Shown: positions 12,277 to 23,805, counted from the first letter of the stretch. The stretch: DNA of 64,000 nt from Pseudeuparius sepicola (GCA_963920635.1 OY987306.1:32679453-32743452), one strand, 5' to 3'. Notes: generated by a model not told the origin, from the sequence alone. A program made the numbers and translations.

Positions 12277-12312
12277 GTTGTATGTATACCTAGGTTGTAG
12301 ATTACAAAAAAG

Positions 12313-12498
12313 ATGGTCAACTACTGTTGGGTATTTGGATGTACCAAACCGGGCGGAAAGAATAAGAATAGTGGGGTTTCTTTTCATTCTGCTACTGCAG
12401 ACTATGCATACATTTTTAAATATCTGGGAAAAGGTACAAAAAAAGTAAATTTACGATATGTTGTGCAACTGGCAACGCCGCGCCCATTTACATTATGA
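12313..12498 (+). pseudogene. THAP zinc-finger fragment, P-like transposase type
   Basis: The frame starts MVNYCWVFGC and continues TKPGGKNKNSGVSFHS, the N-terminal part of a THAP domain (C..C pair, then ..FH). After the serine codon at about 12390 the sequence diverges from its relative at 60480 and runs 36 further codons with no THAP features (no FPRDK, no CSQHF). The relative has a splice donor exactly there, so this copy has lost its following exon. It lies 420 bp beyond a P-like element with THAP-type relatives, which points to transposase origin rather than a host gene. Probably dead. Confidence 0.6.
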
Positions 12499-12988
12499 CT
12501 GAGTCAACTTGAATAAGTGAATACTATTCAATCAAAATAAAAAAATATGCCCATCATTTTGGACCCGTCAATCTAGCATTCAACGGCGTTTACATAAGGC
12601 GTGTTCAAAAATTACTGCGGTGTTGCTACCGAGCCTCATCCAGTGCCTCTTCCAACAATAATGTTTCTTAAACAAACACTCCTATTAAGGTCAGGCTTGG
12701 TTTTCGTTTCTACCAATATTTGTCGAACTCTTCAATATGCATCGACAAAAAGCGAGTGTCACAATTATATCGTGTAGTAAGTGCTTATTAGAAATCGCTT
12801 TCTGACCTTTAGAACGCCTTTTTTTTCCGTCGGTGTAATTGTTCCAATTCGGTCGATATTCGGTCCAAAACACATGTCGGACGTTGGAAAAACATGCAAA
12901 TGATTGCAATAAAAATTACACTAATGGCAAATGAGCAAATGAGGTATCAAGTATTTAACTAAGAAAAGACATTGTACCCAACTATATA

Positions 12989-13556
12989 TACAGGGTGTCC
13001 CATAACTTGTCCGCCATAGGCCAACAGGTGGTACTATAGACGTCAAAATATACCGTGTGAACCAAAAAAACGGGGGACACTTTCAACACCCGTATTTTCG
13101 AAATTTGGATTTTTTTCCGGTGTTTCTACATTCAGAGACGAATATCTCGCAAACGCGGCTTGAGATATCGACATTGACCAAGAGTATGATTTTTACGTGT
13201 AAATGATGACTCTTCTCTATCTCGAAGTCAAAACATTCCCAGCTTCACAGGGTGAAATACTATGCGAATTTAATTCATCGCGAATCCCGCACCAAGCGCC
13301 CTCTAGGAACTAGGTTCAAACTAGTACCGAATTCGGATTTCTCACCTTCGAGAACCCAAGTGTGTCAATTTTGAATAAGATATCTTCAACGGTTTTAGAA
13401 TTATTGTATTTTTTCAAGAATCAAGTGTCATTTTCAACACCCTGTATCTTTTAAACGAGCAACATTTTACTAACGCGTTTTTTGGCTCACACTGTATATT
13501 TTGGCGTCTAGTATTACCTGTTGCCCTAAGACGGATAAGTTATGGGACACCCTGTA
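12989..13556. mobile_element. Palindromic MITE (family C)
   Basis: Starts TACAGGGTGTCCCATAACTT and ends in its complement. The arms, including GGTACTATAGACGTCAAAATAT, pair with imperfect matches. The centre is unpaired. It is flanked by TATA-rich sequence, consistent with TA target choice. Confidence 0.85.
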
Positions 13557-13794
13557 TAGAGAATGTAACACGAGATTTTGTGTCATATTATGTTACTAGA
13601 TTTGACATTTATCTTTTTGGAGTTTTTGGACAATTTAAGCTTTATTTGCGACATCTACGGTCGAACTATACGTCGCGTCGGAAAAAATTAACACTTTCTT
13701 ACTTTGACAGTTGCCAAAAGGTTAGATCACAAACCATCAAAACCTATCAAAGACATACGTTTGAATTTTTCTATCTAAATGTCACATACTGACA

Positions 13795-14070
13795 CCTCTC
13801 AACGTGTCAGATATCAAATAGTAGGTATATTTCATTACGAGTCTGGAAATAAAGATTTTTCCGTGCGCGCGTGACAAATTCCCGTGTGAGGCGCAGCCGA
13901 ACACGGGATGTCATGCAAGTTTTTCCATGCGCTGTTTCCGTGCGCTAGCCCGAAAAACCCCATCTTTCATTATTGCTAAAACAGATGAAAATAAGGTGTT
14001 TTCAAAGAAGTATAATAAAAATATTGTGTCAAAACTTTGACTCCTTCCTGGGATTCTTTATTGAAAAGTC
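13795..14070. repeat. Dispersed repeat with GC-rich hairpin (copy 1)
   Basis: Shares CATTACGAGTCTGGAAATAA, CCGTGTGAGGCGCAGCCGAA, GCGCTAGCCCGAAAAACCCC and GAAAGATGGGG-type blocks with 31938-32580 in reverse orientation. It contains a hairpin, CCCGTGT...ACACGGG. The tail CTCCTTCCTGGGATT also occurs near 43355 and, reversed, near 47630, so this is a dispersed, fragmented element of unknown class. Confidence 0.6.
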
Positions 14071-15250
14071 AATATAATTATTGTGTGAAAAAAACGTGGA
14101 AATATCTTGACGTGTTAATAAATTAAATTCAACAAACTCCACCATTTCTAAAAGTTCAAAATTGTTTATGTTTTCTGGTTAACTAATTATGAAAACATCC
14201 ATTGCTACTGGTATTTAGAATTAGGAGACTAGGCTCGTTCTCAATTGCCCAATGTTAATTTTTTTTTCACTAAACTTAATGAAGAAACTTTACGATGGCA
14301 ATAAATTTAGCAACAAACACTTATTTGCATTAATAATTTTCCTGGAAAAATAGCCATGCAGAGATGAGTTACGTATCAATAAAATATAACAAAATAACGC
14401 GTAAATAAGCCACCGACGTTTACGGCTGCTTTCTCTCATAGAAAATAATAATTGTCGGCAGAAAAAAAGCGGTTTAGGCACTGATCATTTTCTGTTATTC
14501 ACTCGTCAGTTTAAATAGGTTTTCGTGTTTTACAAACGTTATTAAGTTTACGAGTGTTTCGATTTATTCGACATTGTTCAAACGTTTGGACGTAGAACAG
14601 GTTGAGTGTTACTTGCGAAACCTACGTTAACTTTCCTGGCGATTTCGCAGGTATGGCAGTCTAATTTTTTTTCTGCCGGGACTCTTCTCAAGTCTAGAAA
14701 CAATGGTCTACTAAAGGCCTACATTTCGGTCATCTCGCTTTTAGACGCAACGTTCCTGCTAAAAGCAGCACTTCTGTTGTTTATTTTTGTAACATCTAGT
14801 CGTCCGTGTTTACCACTTCGTCTTCTCATCATTCCGTGTCAAAAATTTTGACCTTGGCCGAAACGGAACCAGTTCCTCGTGGATTTTTTTTATGCGTCAC
14901 GTTACTTTTCTTACGTCACTGCCGCACGCGACGCGCCGCTATCATCCGCAGTTTTACGGAGCCTATTTTAGACTGGTGACAATACATTTTACTAGATAGG
15001 GCATTTTTCAACATAACCTCAAATTTCTCTCTCGTAAAAACAACTCAATTTACATGAAATTTTGTGGAAGTATACCTTTTTTGCATTGAATAAGCATGAT
15101 TACTAGAATCTGGGAAACAAGTACCTATAGTTTCCGAGATATTCACATTTTTCAAAAAAATCTTCCACGGAAAACTTTATTGCTGTTTTTTTATTTAAAT
15201 ATTTTGTCCTGGTTCATTTTAACCGTTGAAATGTCTACTTTAAAATTGTA
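14071..15250. other. No gene or clear repeat seen
   Basis: Mostly AT-rich. A moderately GC-rich part at 14870-14960 contains TTACGTCAC and CGACGCGCCGC and may be regulatory. ORFs here (63-101 codons) show no known motif. The 101-codon ORF at 15096-15401 runs into the arm of the next palindrome and is an artefact of it. Confidence 0.4.
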
Positions 15251-16111
15251 TAGGTACAGTGTGGCTGAGTGTGGTCATTTAAGTGTGCAACATATTATGG
15301 GACTTTTTTTAATTAACTGCACAACCAAAATACAGGCATTGCCGAAAGTTGATGCATGTTCAATAATCGTATTAGGTGCACTTAGAATGGTTGCAAGTTA
15401 AACAGCATACAGGGTAGGTCAAAAAATATAAAAATTGCACAACAGTAAAGTATCTACCAATATTTCAAAAAACAGCAAAAGGTTATTAAGAAAAGTTATT
15501 TAGAATTAAAAGCAATGCCTAAATACCAAAACATAGCCTCCTAAGAAAAAAAGATTTTTCGTCAATTAATTTCCAGTTTCTTAATAAACATTTAAAATAA
15601 AAATTTTGCACCTTAAATTAGAGTTTTTTAATATACACATTATCATTACTAATGTTTTACCTTGTTCAGAAGAATTTTTACGAAATTTTAAATAAAGTTA
15701 AATTTACAAATATACCTGAATTTGAACAAAGTTATGAGAAATTGATATAATTTTGATTGATTTATGAAATTGTTTAGAGTGAATATAAAACAATTTTTTT
15801 AGGAAATCATTAGTTTTTCAAAAAAAAATTTTAGGAAGCCATGTTTTGGTATTTAGGCATAACTTTAAATTCTAGACAACTTTTCTTAATAACATTTTAC
15901 TGAATTTTCTGAAATAAGGGTACTTTACTCTTGTACAATTATTATATTTTTTGACCTACCCTGTATGTTGTTTGACTTGCAACCATTCTAAGTGCACCTA
16001 ATATGATTTTTGAACATGCACCAACTTTCGGGAATATTTGTATTTTCGTTGTGCAATTAATAAAAAATCCCATATGTTGCACACTTAAATAAATATGACC
16101 ACACTGTATAC
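15251..16111. mobile_element. Concentric (nested) palindromic elements
   Basis: The outer ends are ACAGTGTGGCTGAGTG and CCACACTGTA. Inside both arms lies another pair of ends, TACAGGGTAGGTCAAAAAAT at about 15407 and its complement ending about 15966. Both pairs share nearly the same centre (about 15683). The outer arms pair over about 155 bp and the inner over more than 150 bp. The inner element either inserted at the centre of the outer one, or both sets of ends belong to one element with layered termini. No transposase. Confidence 0.75.
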
Positions 16112-16250
16112 AGGGTGACCGTATTTCGAGTCTATGCAAGGGGATCTTGCTTGTTTTAAAAGATACGAGGTCGGTTAAATTGGGCTAAAGTTGCGGAATT
16201 TGATGCCGAGTAACATGATAAGAAACAATTAGGCTGGCCCTTCTCGTTTT
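16107..16250 (+). mobile_element. Solo left end of a GGGGATCT-type element
   Basis: TACAGGGTGACCG is followed by AAGGGGATCTTGC and GGTTAAATTGGGCTAAAG, the subterminal pattern of families B, D and E in this window. No matching right arm was found. A CACCCTGT at about 16630 is a weak candidate. Confidence 0.4.
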
Positions 16251-16844
16251 GAAAATAATGCGAGAAAACTGAAAATTTTCGAAAAAAATCGAAAATACAC
16301 GTTGCTAAGTAGATAATATTTGAACAAGAAGCATGGGTGCTGGTGGCAACAAAAATCCGAGTCGATGAGGAGCATTTTGTTAAAAAAATATTACTTAGCA
16401 TTGTGCTTCGCTCTCGGGATTTTATTTTATCTCTGAAAATAAAAATAAAAGCCCAATTTGTACGAGTGGTTTTGCTAATGGGCAAAATAGGGCTTTAATA
16501 ATTTCTGTATCAATTTTTCTATGTTTACATTTCCAAAACGATTCATTTTGAACGAGTTTATTGACAGCTTCGACTGTAGCGTTCGAATAAAGAAACATGA
16601 TGCTTGGATATCCAAGGCAAATGCGATTATACCTACACCCTGTCAGCGTTGGTTTATTTTCTGAATGTGTCATAAATTTAAACGGAGACGGAGGTCTAAT
16701 AACAAAAATTTAGCAATGTAAAAGTTATATGAATTCATTGATACAATGCTTAATAGTACCGCAACATAATTTATAAGCTGCATAATTTAGAACAGTGTGA
16801 AACACACAAAGTTTAAGAAGTAGGTACGTGTTTGTATCCAACAG

Positions 16845-16925
16845 ATTCGCGGTTGCTAAGCAACGAAATGATAACTTGCACAAGTGCAATTACCGCGATA
16901 ATTTGCACAAGTGCAATTATCGCTA
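16845..16925. promoter_or_regulatory. Cluster of short perfect palindromes, RFX-like site
   Basis: GTTGCTAAGCAAC (16852-16864) is a perfect palindrome matching the X-box form bound by RFX factors. It is followed by two TTGCACAAGTGCAATTA-type copies, the second forming the hairpin CGATAATTTGCAC/GTGCAATTATCG. No transposon repeat surrounds it. Binding is inferred only from the motif. Confidence 0.3.
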
Positions 16926-17099
16926 GCAGAGGCATATATGATTGGTTGGATTTTTATGGAAGAAGCTACCTTATTGGATGCAAGCAGTATGAGGGAAATA
17001 ATCGATGAAATTGTTTTTTATGTTACAGCAATAACCAACTTCGCTCTTTTGACGAACTTTGCGCAGTCTCATCGTTCTCATTTTCACCTTTTCTTCTCG

Positions 17100-17734
17100 C
17101 CCGCGGCTCTAAGATCGAAACTCCCATAATTGAATTAACCCGCCAACAAAAACGACGATTAACTCTGAACCGGCCATTACGGGCGTTTTATTGCGTTTTT
17201 CTGTCACTCTGAATTGCTGATTAGGAACGCATAGCGTTTATTAATTAAAAGCCAGACACCCAGGGGGGCACCCGACAATTAAGAGATGGTAATTGTTTTC
17301 GATTATCATAGGCCAGATTTGACATTTCGACCAAATGCCAGCGCCCGTACACGATTCTTAGAGCGCTACGGGTATTCCATTGGGTCTTCCACTGAGAGAT
17401 GTCCGAAATTAAAGAAAATATATGTACCTACCTATATTTTTCTTGAAATCGTCAGTGAAGTGTCACAGAATCGTCATTAAAAGCTCAGAAATCGGCACTG
17501 AAGTAGCCCATTATTGTACGATTTTTTTAATAAGTAGGCCTTGGCGAGATGTAAACATCAAACGTCAGACGCGGAGCCATCGCCCGTCAAAAGTTACCAA
17601 ATATTCAAAACCCGGCCAATAAAGGCCCATTTAACTTTTCGTACACAATGCGAAATTGTTTCCTATAGCAGCGCAATCTTTCAGTATAAATATTTTAGTA
17701 GGTTCGAATATCAATCTATTTTTCATGGAGGCTG
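17100..17734. promoter_or_regulatory. TE-free DNA, candidate enhancer
   Basis: Non-repetitive sequence with homeodomain-type cores (TTTATTAATTAAAAG, GGTAATTG, GAATTAACC) and TTTATTGCG, mixed with GC-rich pieces (GAACCGGCCATTACGGGCG). It is the kind of sequence expected of conserved non-coding DNA near a developmental regulator. ORFs across it lack motifs. Enhancer function is only a suggestion. Confidence 0.25.
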
Positions 17735-17995
17735 CACAACAGGTAGCAGTTGGAGTGTCTGTTGGGAAGCGCCGTGCCTCGTCATACTTGACCTAGGTAG
17801 AGCGATCGTCATAGTCAAGCAACGCCACGCGCTGTCGGTTCGTGGACAGGTTTAAAAGCTATATAATATGTACCTCGGCACTGAAGTTCTTTTTATGACT
17901 CATGTGGTTTATTTGCCTCGGCCAGAGGCCTCGGCAACTAAATTCCGCATGAGTCATAAGAAGTTGAATTTCAGTGCCTTGGTACATAAGTAACT
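17735..17995 (+). repeat. SINE-like repeat with 5S rRNA-like segment (copy 2)
   Basis: Inverted relative to 6545-6815. It reads AGGCTGCACAACAGGTAGCA, ..CTTGACCTAGGTAGAGCGATC, GTCAAGCAACG, then GTTCGTGGACAGG, then the fold-back part GTACCTCGGCACTGAAGTTC...CAGTGCCTTGGTAC. The loop between the fold-back arms contains GCCTCGGCCAGAGGCCTCGG. Confidence 0.45.
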
Positions 17996-19038
17996 ATTAC
18001 TATTAATAATTTATTTATTATTTTTTTAGTTCAAGGAAATGAATGCGCCATTCTGTGGCTGTGGCCATATTGAATTTAGTGTGATGTCACTAACTATATA
18101 GTTTTCTACTCTTCAGGCTCTTTCGTTTCATATTTGACTCAAACAAACTAACATATTATATATTGTAGGTTAAATAAAAGCTTGTAATAATAACATTTTT
18201 TCCTAGGTCAAGAAATAAAAAAATTAAGGGAGTAAAAGATAACTCTGAACACCCTGTACCTACTTAACCCTTCGGAAAAACGCAAACCATATTTTTGGCT
18301 TTTTCGGAAAGCTGGAACCAGAGGCGCACGCTCTGATATTTTTGCACTCATTTAAAATATGCCGTAAACTTAAAGATCGGTTGCCGCGTTTTCTCTCTAA
18401 AGTAAGACATCCGAAGAAGTGCCACCTATAAGCCGCTAATGGCCTGGCCACATATTGATGTCCGGAATGCGTAGCACACACACACACATCACAAATGTCA
18501 ACAGTCGAAGAAAGTTGACCAAATAAATTTCTCGAAAAGCACACACGCCGTAAAAACTTTATCGGTTTAAACTTGAGGTGATATAACGCGACGTTTTTTA
18601 TTTAAATAAACAATAAAAAGTGTAAATTGATACCTACCGGTATCGCCATTAAAAATATATTGGACCCGTCGTTTTGATTGCTTATTCGCACGGCGAAATG
18701 GCCCAATAAAATCGCTTATAGTGGTCCACGAGCCAACAAAATTTCCAGTGGGGTGCAGTTAATGGCACCGCTTCCCTTGATTCCGTGAATCCAGTTCCTA
18801 TTATATTTTCGTTCATATTGTGTTGAAATTTTTCATTATTTAAAAATTATATTTGTACGCAATTTGAACTAGAGCCGGGCCTGTGCGTTTCCCGTTCCCA
18901 ACGAACACCGTTCGGGCGTTTTCGTCGGCACTCGGCAACATTCGGGTGGACGCGGCTTTCGAAGCCGCTTATTACAGGGTTGCCAAATTCTACTACAATT
19001 ACCTATAACTCTTTAATTTATTAAAAACTATGTAAATA
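17996..19038. promoter_or_regulatory. TE-poor non-coding DNA, possible regulatory
   Basis: A solo right tip GAACACCCTGTA lies at about 18248-18259. The stretch 18600-18820 (CAATAAAATCGCTTATAG, GTTAATGGCACCGC) and the GC-rich 18870-18980 (CGTTCGGGCGTTTTCGTCGG) look unique and could be cis-regulatory. No coding sequence recognised; a 94-codon minus ORF at 18260-18544 lacks motifs. Confidence 0.25.
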
Positions 19039-19702
19039 TACAATGTGTCCCGGATAAGAATGATCTTGCAAACGGTGAGAGATAGAACATCGGTTAAATG
19101 GGGAAAAAGTTGCGCAATTTTAGGGTCAATAAAATGGTACAAATAGATTTCTAATATATTTTTTTTTGTTTCTGAGTTATTTTGAAAAAAGTAAAATGTT
19201 GCGTTTTCTATTTTATTTTTTTCTGAAGTTGTTATCACAGATAGGAAAAAAGAAAAACACCTTCTTATGGCAATTTTTAACGGGCATTAAGATGGCGTTT
19301 TTAGATTTGTTCTACAACATTTTGTTTTTGAGAAACCATCTTCAACTTTATATTTTGAAATACGGACCTGGATTTTTTTGCAGATTTTGAAACTACTTTT
19401 CATTGCAAATACCATGATGTATGACACGAAATATTTTTAAAATGTTTTGAGACGATTATACTGAAAATTTCTTTTTCATTCATTTTTTTCTAATGCGGCC
19501 CTGTATTTAATAATAAGAAGGCTAAAAATTAATCAGTAACTTATCAAAAAAAAGGACGGCAAAGACTAATATCAGTCACATACAATAATAAAAAATAAAT
19601 AAAAATCCTCCACCTAGAATGCTTTGAAACAACGAAACCAACCCTTTGTCATTTGTCATAACTCTCACTGTATCATTTAGTTAATAATTTGTATTATTAG
19701 AA

Positions 19703-19974
19703 ATGGAGGGTGCTTTTTCAAATGACGACAAATTTAACATGTTAGCATGTTATATCTTGTGTCACAGAAAAAGTGCAGAGGCCGAACGAATGTATTGTTG
19801 CAATTAATAAATGGCAAAAGTTATTGGTTTCGTTGGCTTAAAGCTTTCTTCTCACAATTAGAAAAAGCGAAGAATTTACTTCAAAACACAATGCGACACT
19901 GTTTGCTGCACAACAACAGAGGAAAACACTTACCAGACAGGGCCGTATTTAAAAATATTAAGTTTTCGAAGTAA
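19703..19974 (+). pseudogene. Broken N-terminal helix-turn-helix of a mariner-like transposase
   Basis: The frame MEGAFSNDDKFNMLACYILC, then HRKSAEAERMY, ends at tandem stops. A second piece, shared with copy 1, encodes NNRGKHLPDRAVFKNIKFSK and a stop. This is the DUF4817-type DNA-binding domain of IS630/mariner-like transposases, split by an insertion and lacking any catalytic part. Its three copies (9551, 19703, and an inverted damaged one near 57150) share the same breaks, so the break pre-dates the spread of these elements. Confidence 0.6.
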
Positions 19975-20016
19975 AAATAAACTGTAAGTTAAATTGTTGT
20001 CAATACTGATTAATAT

Positions 20017-20078
20017 CATTGAGTAAAGGGGAAAAATATTCTATATAGGGATATACAATATATATCCTTTACTCAATG
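20017..20078. repeat. Micro-hairpin insert (CATTGAGTAAAGG type)
   Basis: CATTGAGTAAAGG at the left and CCTTTACTCAATG at the right, about 36 bases apart. Both related elements (9015-10120 and 56347-57250) lack this piece, so it is an insertion of about 65 bp inside family B copy 2. Confidence 0.65.
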
Positions 20079-20591
20079 TTATTATTTAGACTTCTTATTA
20101 TTAAATACAGGGCCGCAATAGGAAAAAATGAATTGAAGAAAATGAATTTTCAATATAATTGTCTCAAAACATTTTAAAAATATTTCGTGTCATACATCAT
20201 GGTATTTGTAATGAAAAGGGCTTTCAAAATCTGCAAAAAAAATCCAGGTCCGCATTTAAAAAATAAAGTTGAAGATGGTTTCTCAAAAACGAAATGTTGT
20301 AGAACCAATCTAAAAACGCCACCTTAAAGTCCGTTAACAAGTGCCATAAGAAAGTGTTTTCTTTTTTTCTATCTGTGATAACACCTTCAGAAAGAAGAAA
20401 GAAATAAAATCGAAAACGCAAAATTTTACTTTTTTCAAAATGACTCAAAAACGAAAAAAGATATTAGAAATCTGTTTATACCATTTTATTGACCTTAAAA
20501 TTGAGCAACTTTTTCCCCATTTAACCGTTGTTCTATCTCTCACCGTTTGCAAGATCCCCATGCTGTTCATTCTTATCCGGGACACATTGTA

Positions 20592-21188
20592 TGGATCCCA
20601 AGATGTCTTCTTTTAGTTCAAAATTTTCAAATTAATATTTTAAATATAGGATCTACTAAACTAGGTAGTAAGCGAAAATCTGGGGAACAAACTAAACAAA
20701 CTATATCAATCTAAGGATTTCCAAACGCGTAGAGTTGCTGCCGCTTTTCAACGAAAAATAATACGTAAGCTTATATCTACTTTAAAATGGATTTGTATAA
20801 AAATTATGAACGGTTATCGGGGTGCAGAACGTTATCTAAATTATTTCGCCGGTCGCGTTTGCTTTTTAATTTAAGCGAGCGGTCCTTCGATATCTCCGTC
20901 ACTACCATCTCGAACCTCTTCTTCTTCTTCTTCTCACACCTCTTCCTCCACGTGTTCTGCCTCATAAAGCACATCGGTCTTCGATCTGCGGCCTCGCACG
21001 TCTCTCGCGTGATCTCTCGGATAGAGGCCGCGGTAATTACGCCCTAATGCTCCCTGCCCCCTCCGCCCCCGCCCCCCCCTTCGGGGCACCACCCACCCCG
21101 TATCGGCGTCCGATCTGCCGTCTCGAGGTGTCAGGGTGTACGCCTTCAATCACGCCGGCTGCGCTTTGTGGGATCCATAAAGATCATA
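20592..21188. other. Unique DNA with GC-rich block
   Basis: The first 200 bp is AT-rich. 20850-21170 is GC-rich with a CTTCTTCTTCTTCTTC run and CCCCCTCCGCCCCCGCCCCC. Overlapping ORFs on both strands here reflect composition and show no motif. It could be regulatory. Confidence 0.35.
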
Positions 21189-22336
21189 TACAGGGTGTCC
21201 GGAAATTACGTGCACATACGGAAGGGGGTAATTCTTTGGCCCATTTTAAGAAAAAAACTTCATATCAACGTATGTCGTAAATGTCCTAACTTTTGAAGTT
21301 TATTTTTTTAAATTGAATTTTGGCTACATCTCCCGAAATAATCAAGCTGCTGAACTGAAATTTGGCACTGCTACGTTTTTTGGTGATGGAGAATAAGCTG
21401 AAAATGTCAATTTCACCGTATCTCACAGAGGGCGCCACTTGCGCTGTTTTTTTATCACGCTTTTACGCGTAACTTTTTTGAGGTTATCTTTTTGGTCCTG
21501 CAGGTCCATCATTTTAGTGCATATTTTCATTCTGCAAGAAAAAGGTACTCTTATTGTTTCATAACGATTAAATCAACCGTTTACGTTTAAATTGGCAAAA
21601 TGTGCCCCAAAACACCTGTTGACTCCAATATTCGAAACATAAAATTTTCAACGACCGCTTTCAAATGCTACAGATCAACTGTACCTTCAAAATGAAGAAA
21701 AAAATCCCTATGAATAATGCACCAAAAATTATTCGCTTTCAAAATGGAAAGGATTGAATTTGACAAAATTTGAACACCCTATTTCAAGAAAACCAATGGT
21801 GTTTTGACCAATATCCATTTAGCATTTTTTTCTTCATTTTGAATGTACAGTTGATATGTAGCATTTGAAAGCGGTCGTTGAAAATTTTATGTTTCGAATA
21901 TTGGAGCCAACAGGTGTTTTGGGGCACATTTTGCCAATTTAAACGTAAACGGTTGATTTAATCGTTATGAAACAAGAGTACCTTTTTCTTGCAGAATGAA
22001 AATATGCACTAAAATGATGGACCTGCAGGACCAAAAAGTTACGCGTAAAAGCGTGATCAAAAAACAGCGCAAGTGGCGCCCTCTATGAGATACGGTGAAA
22101 TTGACATTTTCAGCTTATTCTCCATCCCCAAAAACATAGCAGTGCCAAATTTCAGTTCAGCAGCTTGATTATTTCGGGAGATGTAGCCAAAATTCAATTT
22201 AAAAAAATGAACTTCAACGCCCTGTATCTCAAAAGTTAGGACGTTTACGACATACGTTCATATGAAGTTTTTTTCTTAAAATGGACCAAAGAATTACCCC
22301 CTTCCGTATGTACACGTAATTTCCGGACACCCTGTA
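21189..22336. mobile_element. Palindromic transposon (family F, copy 1)
   Basis: Starts TACAGGGTGTCCGGAAATTA and ends in the complement. The arms pair almost to the centre near 21760. The interior phrases GCTGCTGAACTGAAATTTGG and GAGGGCGCCACTTGCGCTG are shared with 57884-58904 and (in part) 62530-62805, but the tips differ. The last base is joined directly to the next element. Confidence 0.9.
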
Positions 22337-23019
22337 TACAGTGCCCGCCAAAAAGTCTCCACCGTATGGGAAAAATTTTTAATAAATAACTTACCTACGG
22401 AAAATTTGTTTGCGGCATCAGGTTTTGCTTGCTCTAGAACCAAAATTGACATAATCAAATGTTGTGACGTAGTCTCTTTTATATGTCAAATTTGACATTA
22501 ATGAAAAAAATGTCCGAAAAATTAGCATATTTAACCGAATTTCGAAAAAAGTCATAAGAAAAATATGTTTCTTTCGCAATTTTATACCCTATGTAAAATT
22601 TCAAGAGCCTACTACGATTTTCATATTTTGCCCTTTCTTGGATATTATTGGACATTTTAAATTTTCTAGATATTTCTGATCAGATCAGCATGACAGAAAT
22701 AAGAAATACGGAAAAGGGCAACAAAGGGCAAAATATGAAAATCGTAGTAGGCTCTTGAAATTTTGCACAGGGATATAAAATTGCGAAAAAAACATATTTT
22801 TCTTATGACTTTTTTCGAAATTCGGTTAAATAAGCCCATTTTTCGGACAATTTTTTCATTAATGTCAAATTAGACATATAAAAAAGACTACGTCACAACA
22901 TTTGATTATGTCAATTTTGGTTCTAGAACAAGCAAAACCTGATGCCGCAAACAAATTTTCCGTAAGTTATTTACTAAAAATTTTTTCCATATGGTGCAGA
23001 CTTTTTGGCGGGCACTGTA
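22337..23019. mobile_element. Palindromic MITE, CAGTGCCCGCC ends (family G)
   Basis: TACAGTGCCCGCCAAAAAGT at the left pairs with ACTTTTTGGCGGGCACTGTA at the right. Nearly the full 683 bp is a hairpin with its centre near 22680. It abuts family F on the left and the GGTAGAG element on the right with only TA at the joints. Confidence 0.9.
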
Positions 23020-23803
23020 TAGGTAGAGTGCTGAACAAGTCCCTTTTTATGGCAAATTGTGGAACTGCGCATGGGCCTATGGAACATGCGCATTAGACCT
23101 TCAGGCCGCGCAATTCAAAACAGTGGTTGTTTTTCTGAATTACTATCTCCCTACAAACTTGTATATTATTGATAATAAATTAAGCTCACCTCAACGTGGA
23201 CTGGTCAAGACTTCGATAACTACAACTAGGTTCGTTTATACTTGTAAAACTAGTTTAGTCCAAACTACTAGAATTTGCTTCACTGATACTAGAACTTGAC
23301 TTGGTTTCATCTACCTTTCTAACTTTAACACTAAAACAAATAAGCTACTAATAGTTTCTTACACCACAATCATGTTAATATACTTACTTAAATGATGGTT
23401 TAGGTGGTTTTTGTAGAAGAGTTGGTACCGCATTTTCAATTAGCTGCATTTTGACTCGTTTCGTTTTTAAACACTCTGGTGTTTAACATATTCGAGATGA
23501 TCACTTAATTAGATAAAACACTCAAACAACTAAAACGAGAAGAAACTATTAATAGTTAGCCGAAAATCGAAAAAATTACGCCACAAAGCGTCTATGATGC
23601 AAACAACAGTAGGTTATACTTAGTTTGTCGCTGTCAAATGGCTGTCAAAGAGTGTCAAGTTTCACAAAACACTACCTCAAATTGCAAACGCGCATGTCCA
23701 CTTGGCCTATGTATTACTATTTTTTACTATTTTATGATTTTAAATTCGTCAAAGATTTTCCTCGCATCCTATGTATAAAAAACATCGTCAAGCACTCTAC
23801 CTA
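23020..23803. mobile_element. GGTAGAGTG-ended DNA transposon, copy 1
   Basis: Inverted ends of about 13 bp (TAGGTAGAGTGCT), not a full palindrome. An opposite-orientation copy of similar length is at 25281-26072 (blocks CTGTCAAAGAGTGTCAAGTT and CCTCAACGTGGACTGGTCAA on this strand). ORFs in both copies are short and share no known domain. A non-autonomous element of uncertain superfamily with an apparent TA target. Confidence 0.75.
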
Positions 23804-23805
23804 TA

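Larger units (their letters stand above)
19039..20591. mobile_element. Palindromic transposon with HTH remnant (family B, copy 2)
   Basis: Ends TACAATGTGTCCCGGATAAG and complement. Longer than copy 1 because it retains extra sequence around 19510-19660 and carries a micro-hairpin insert at 20017-20078. The centre encodes the same helix-turn-helix fragment. Left-arm sequence to about 19510 pairs with 20100-20591. Confidence 0.85.
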
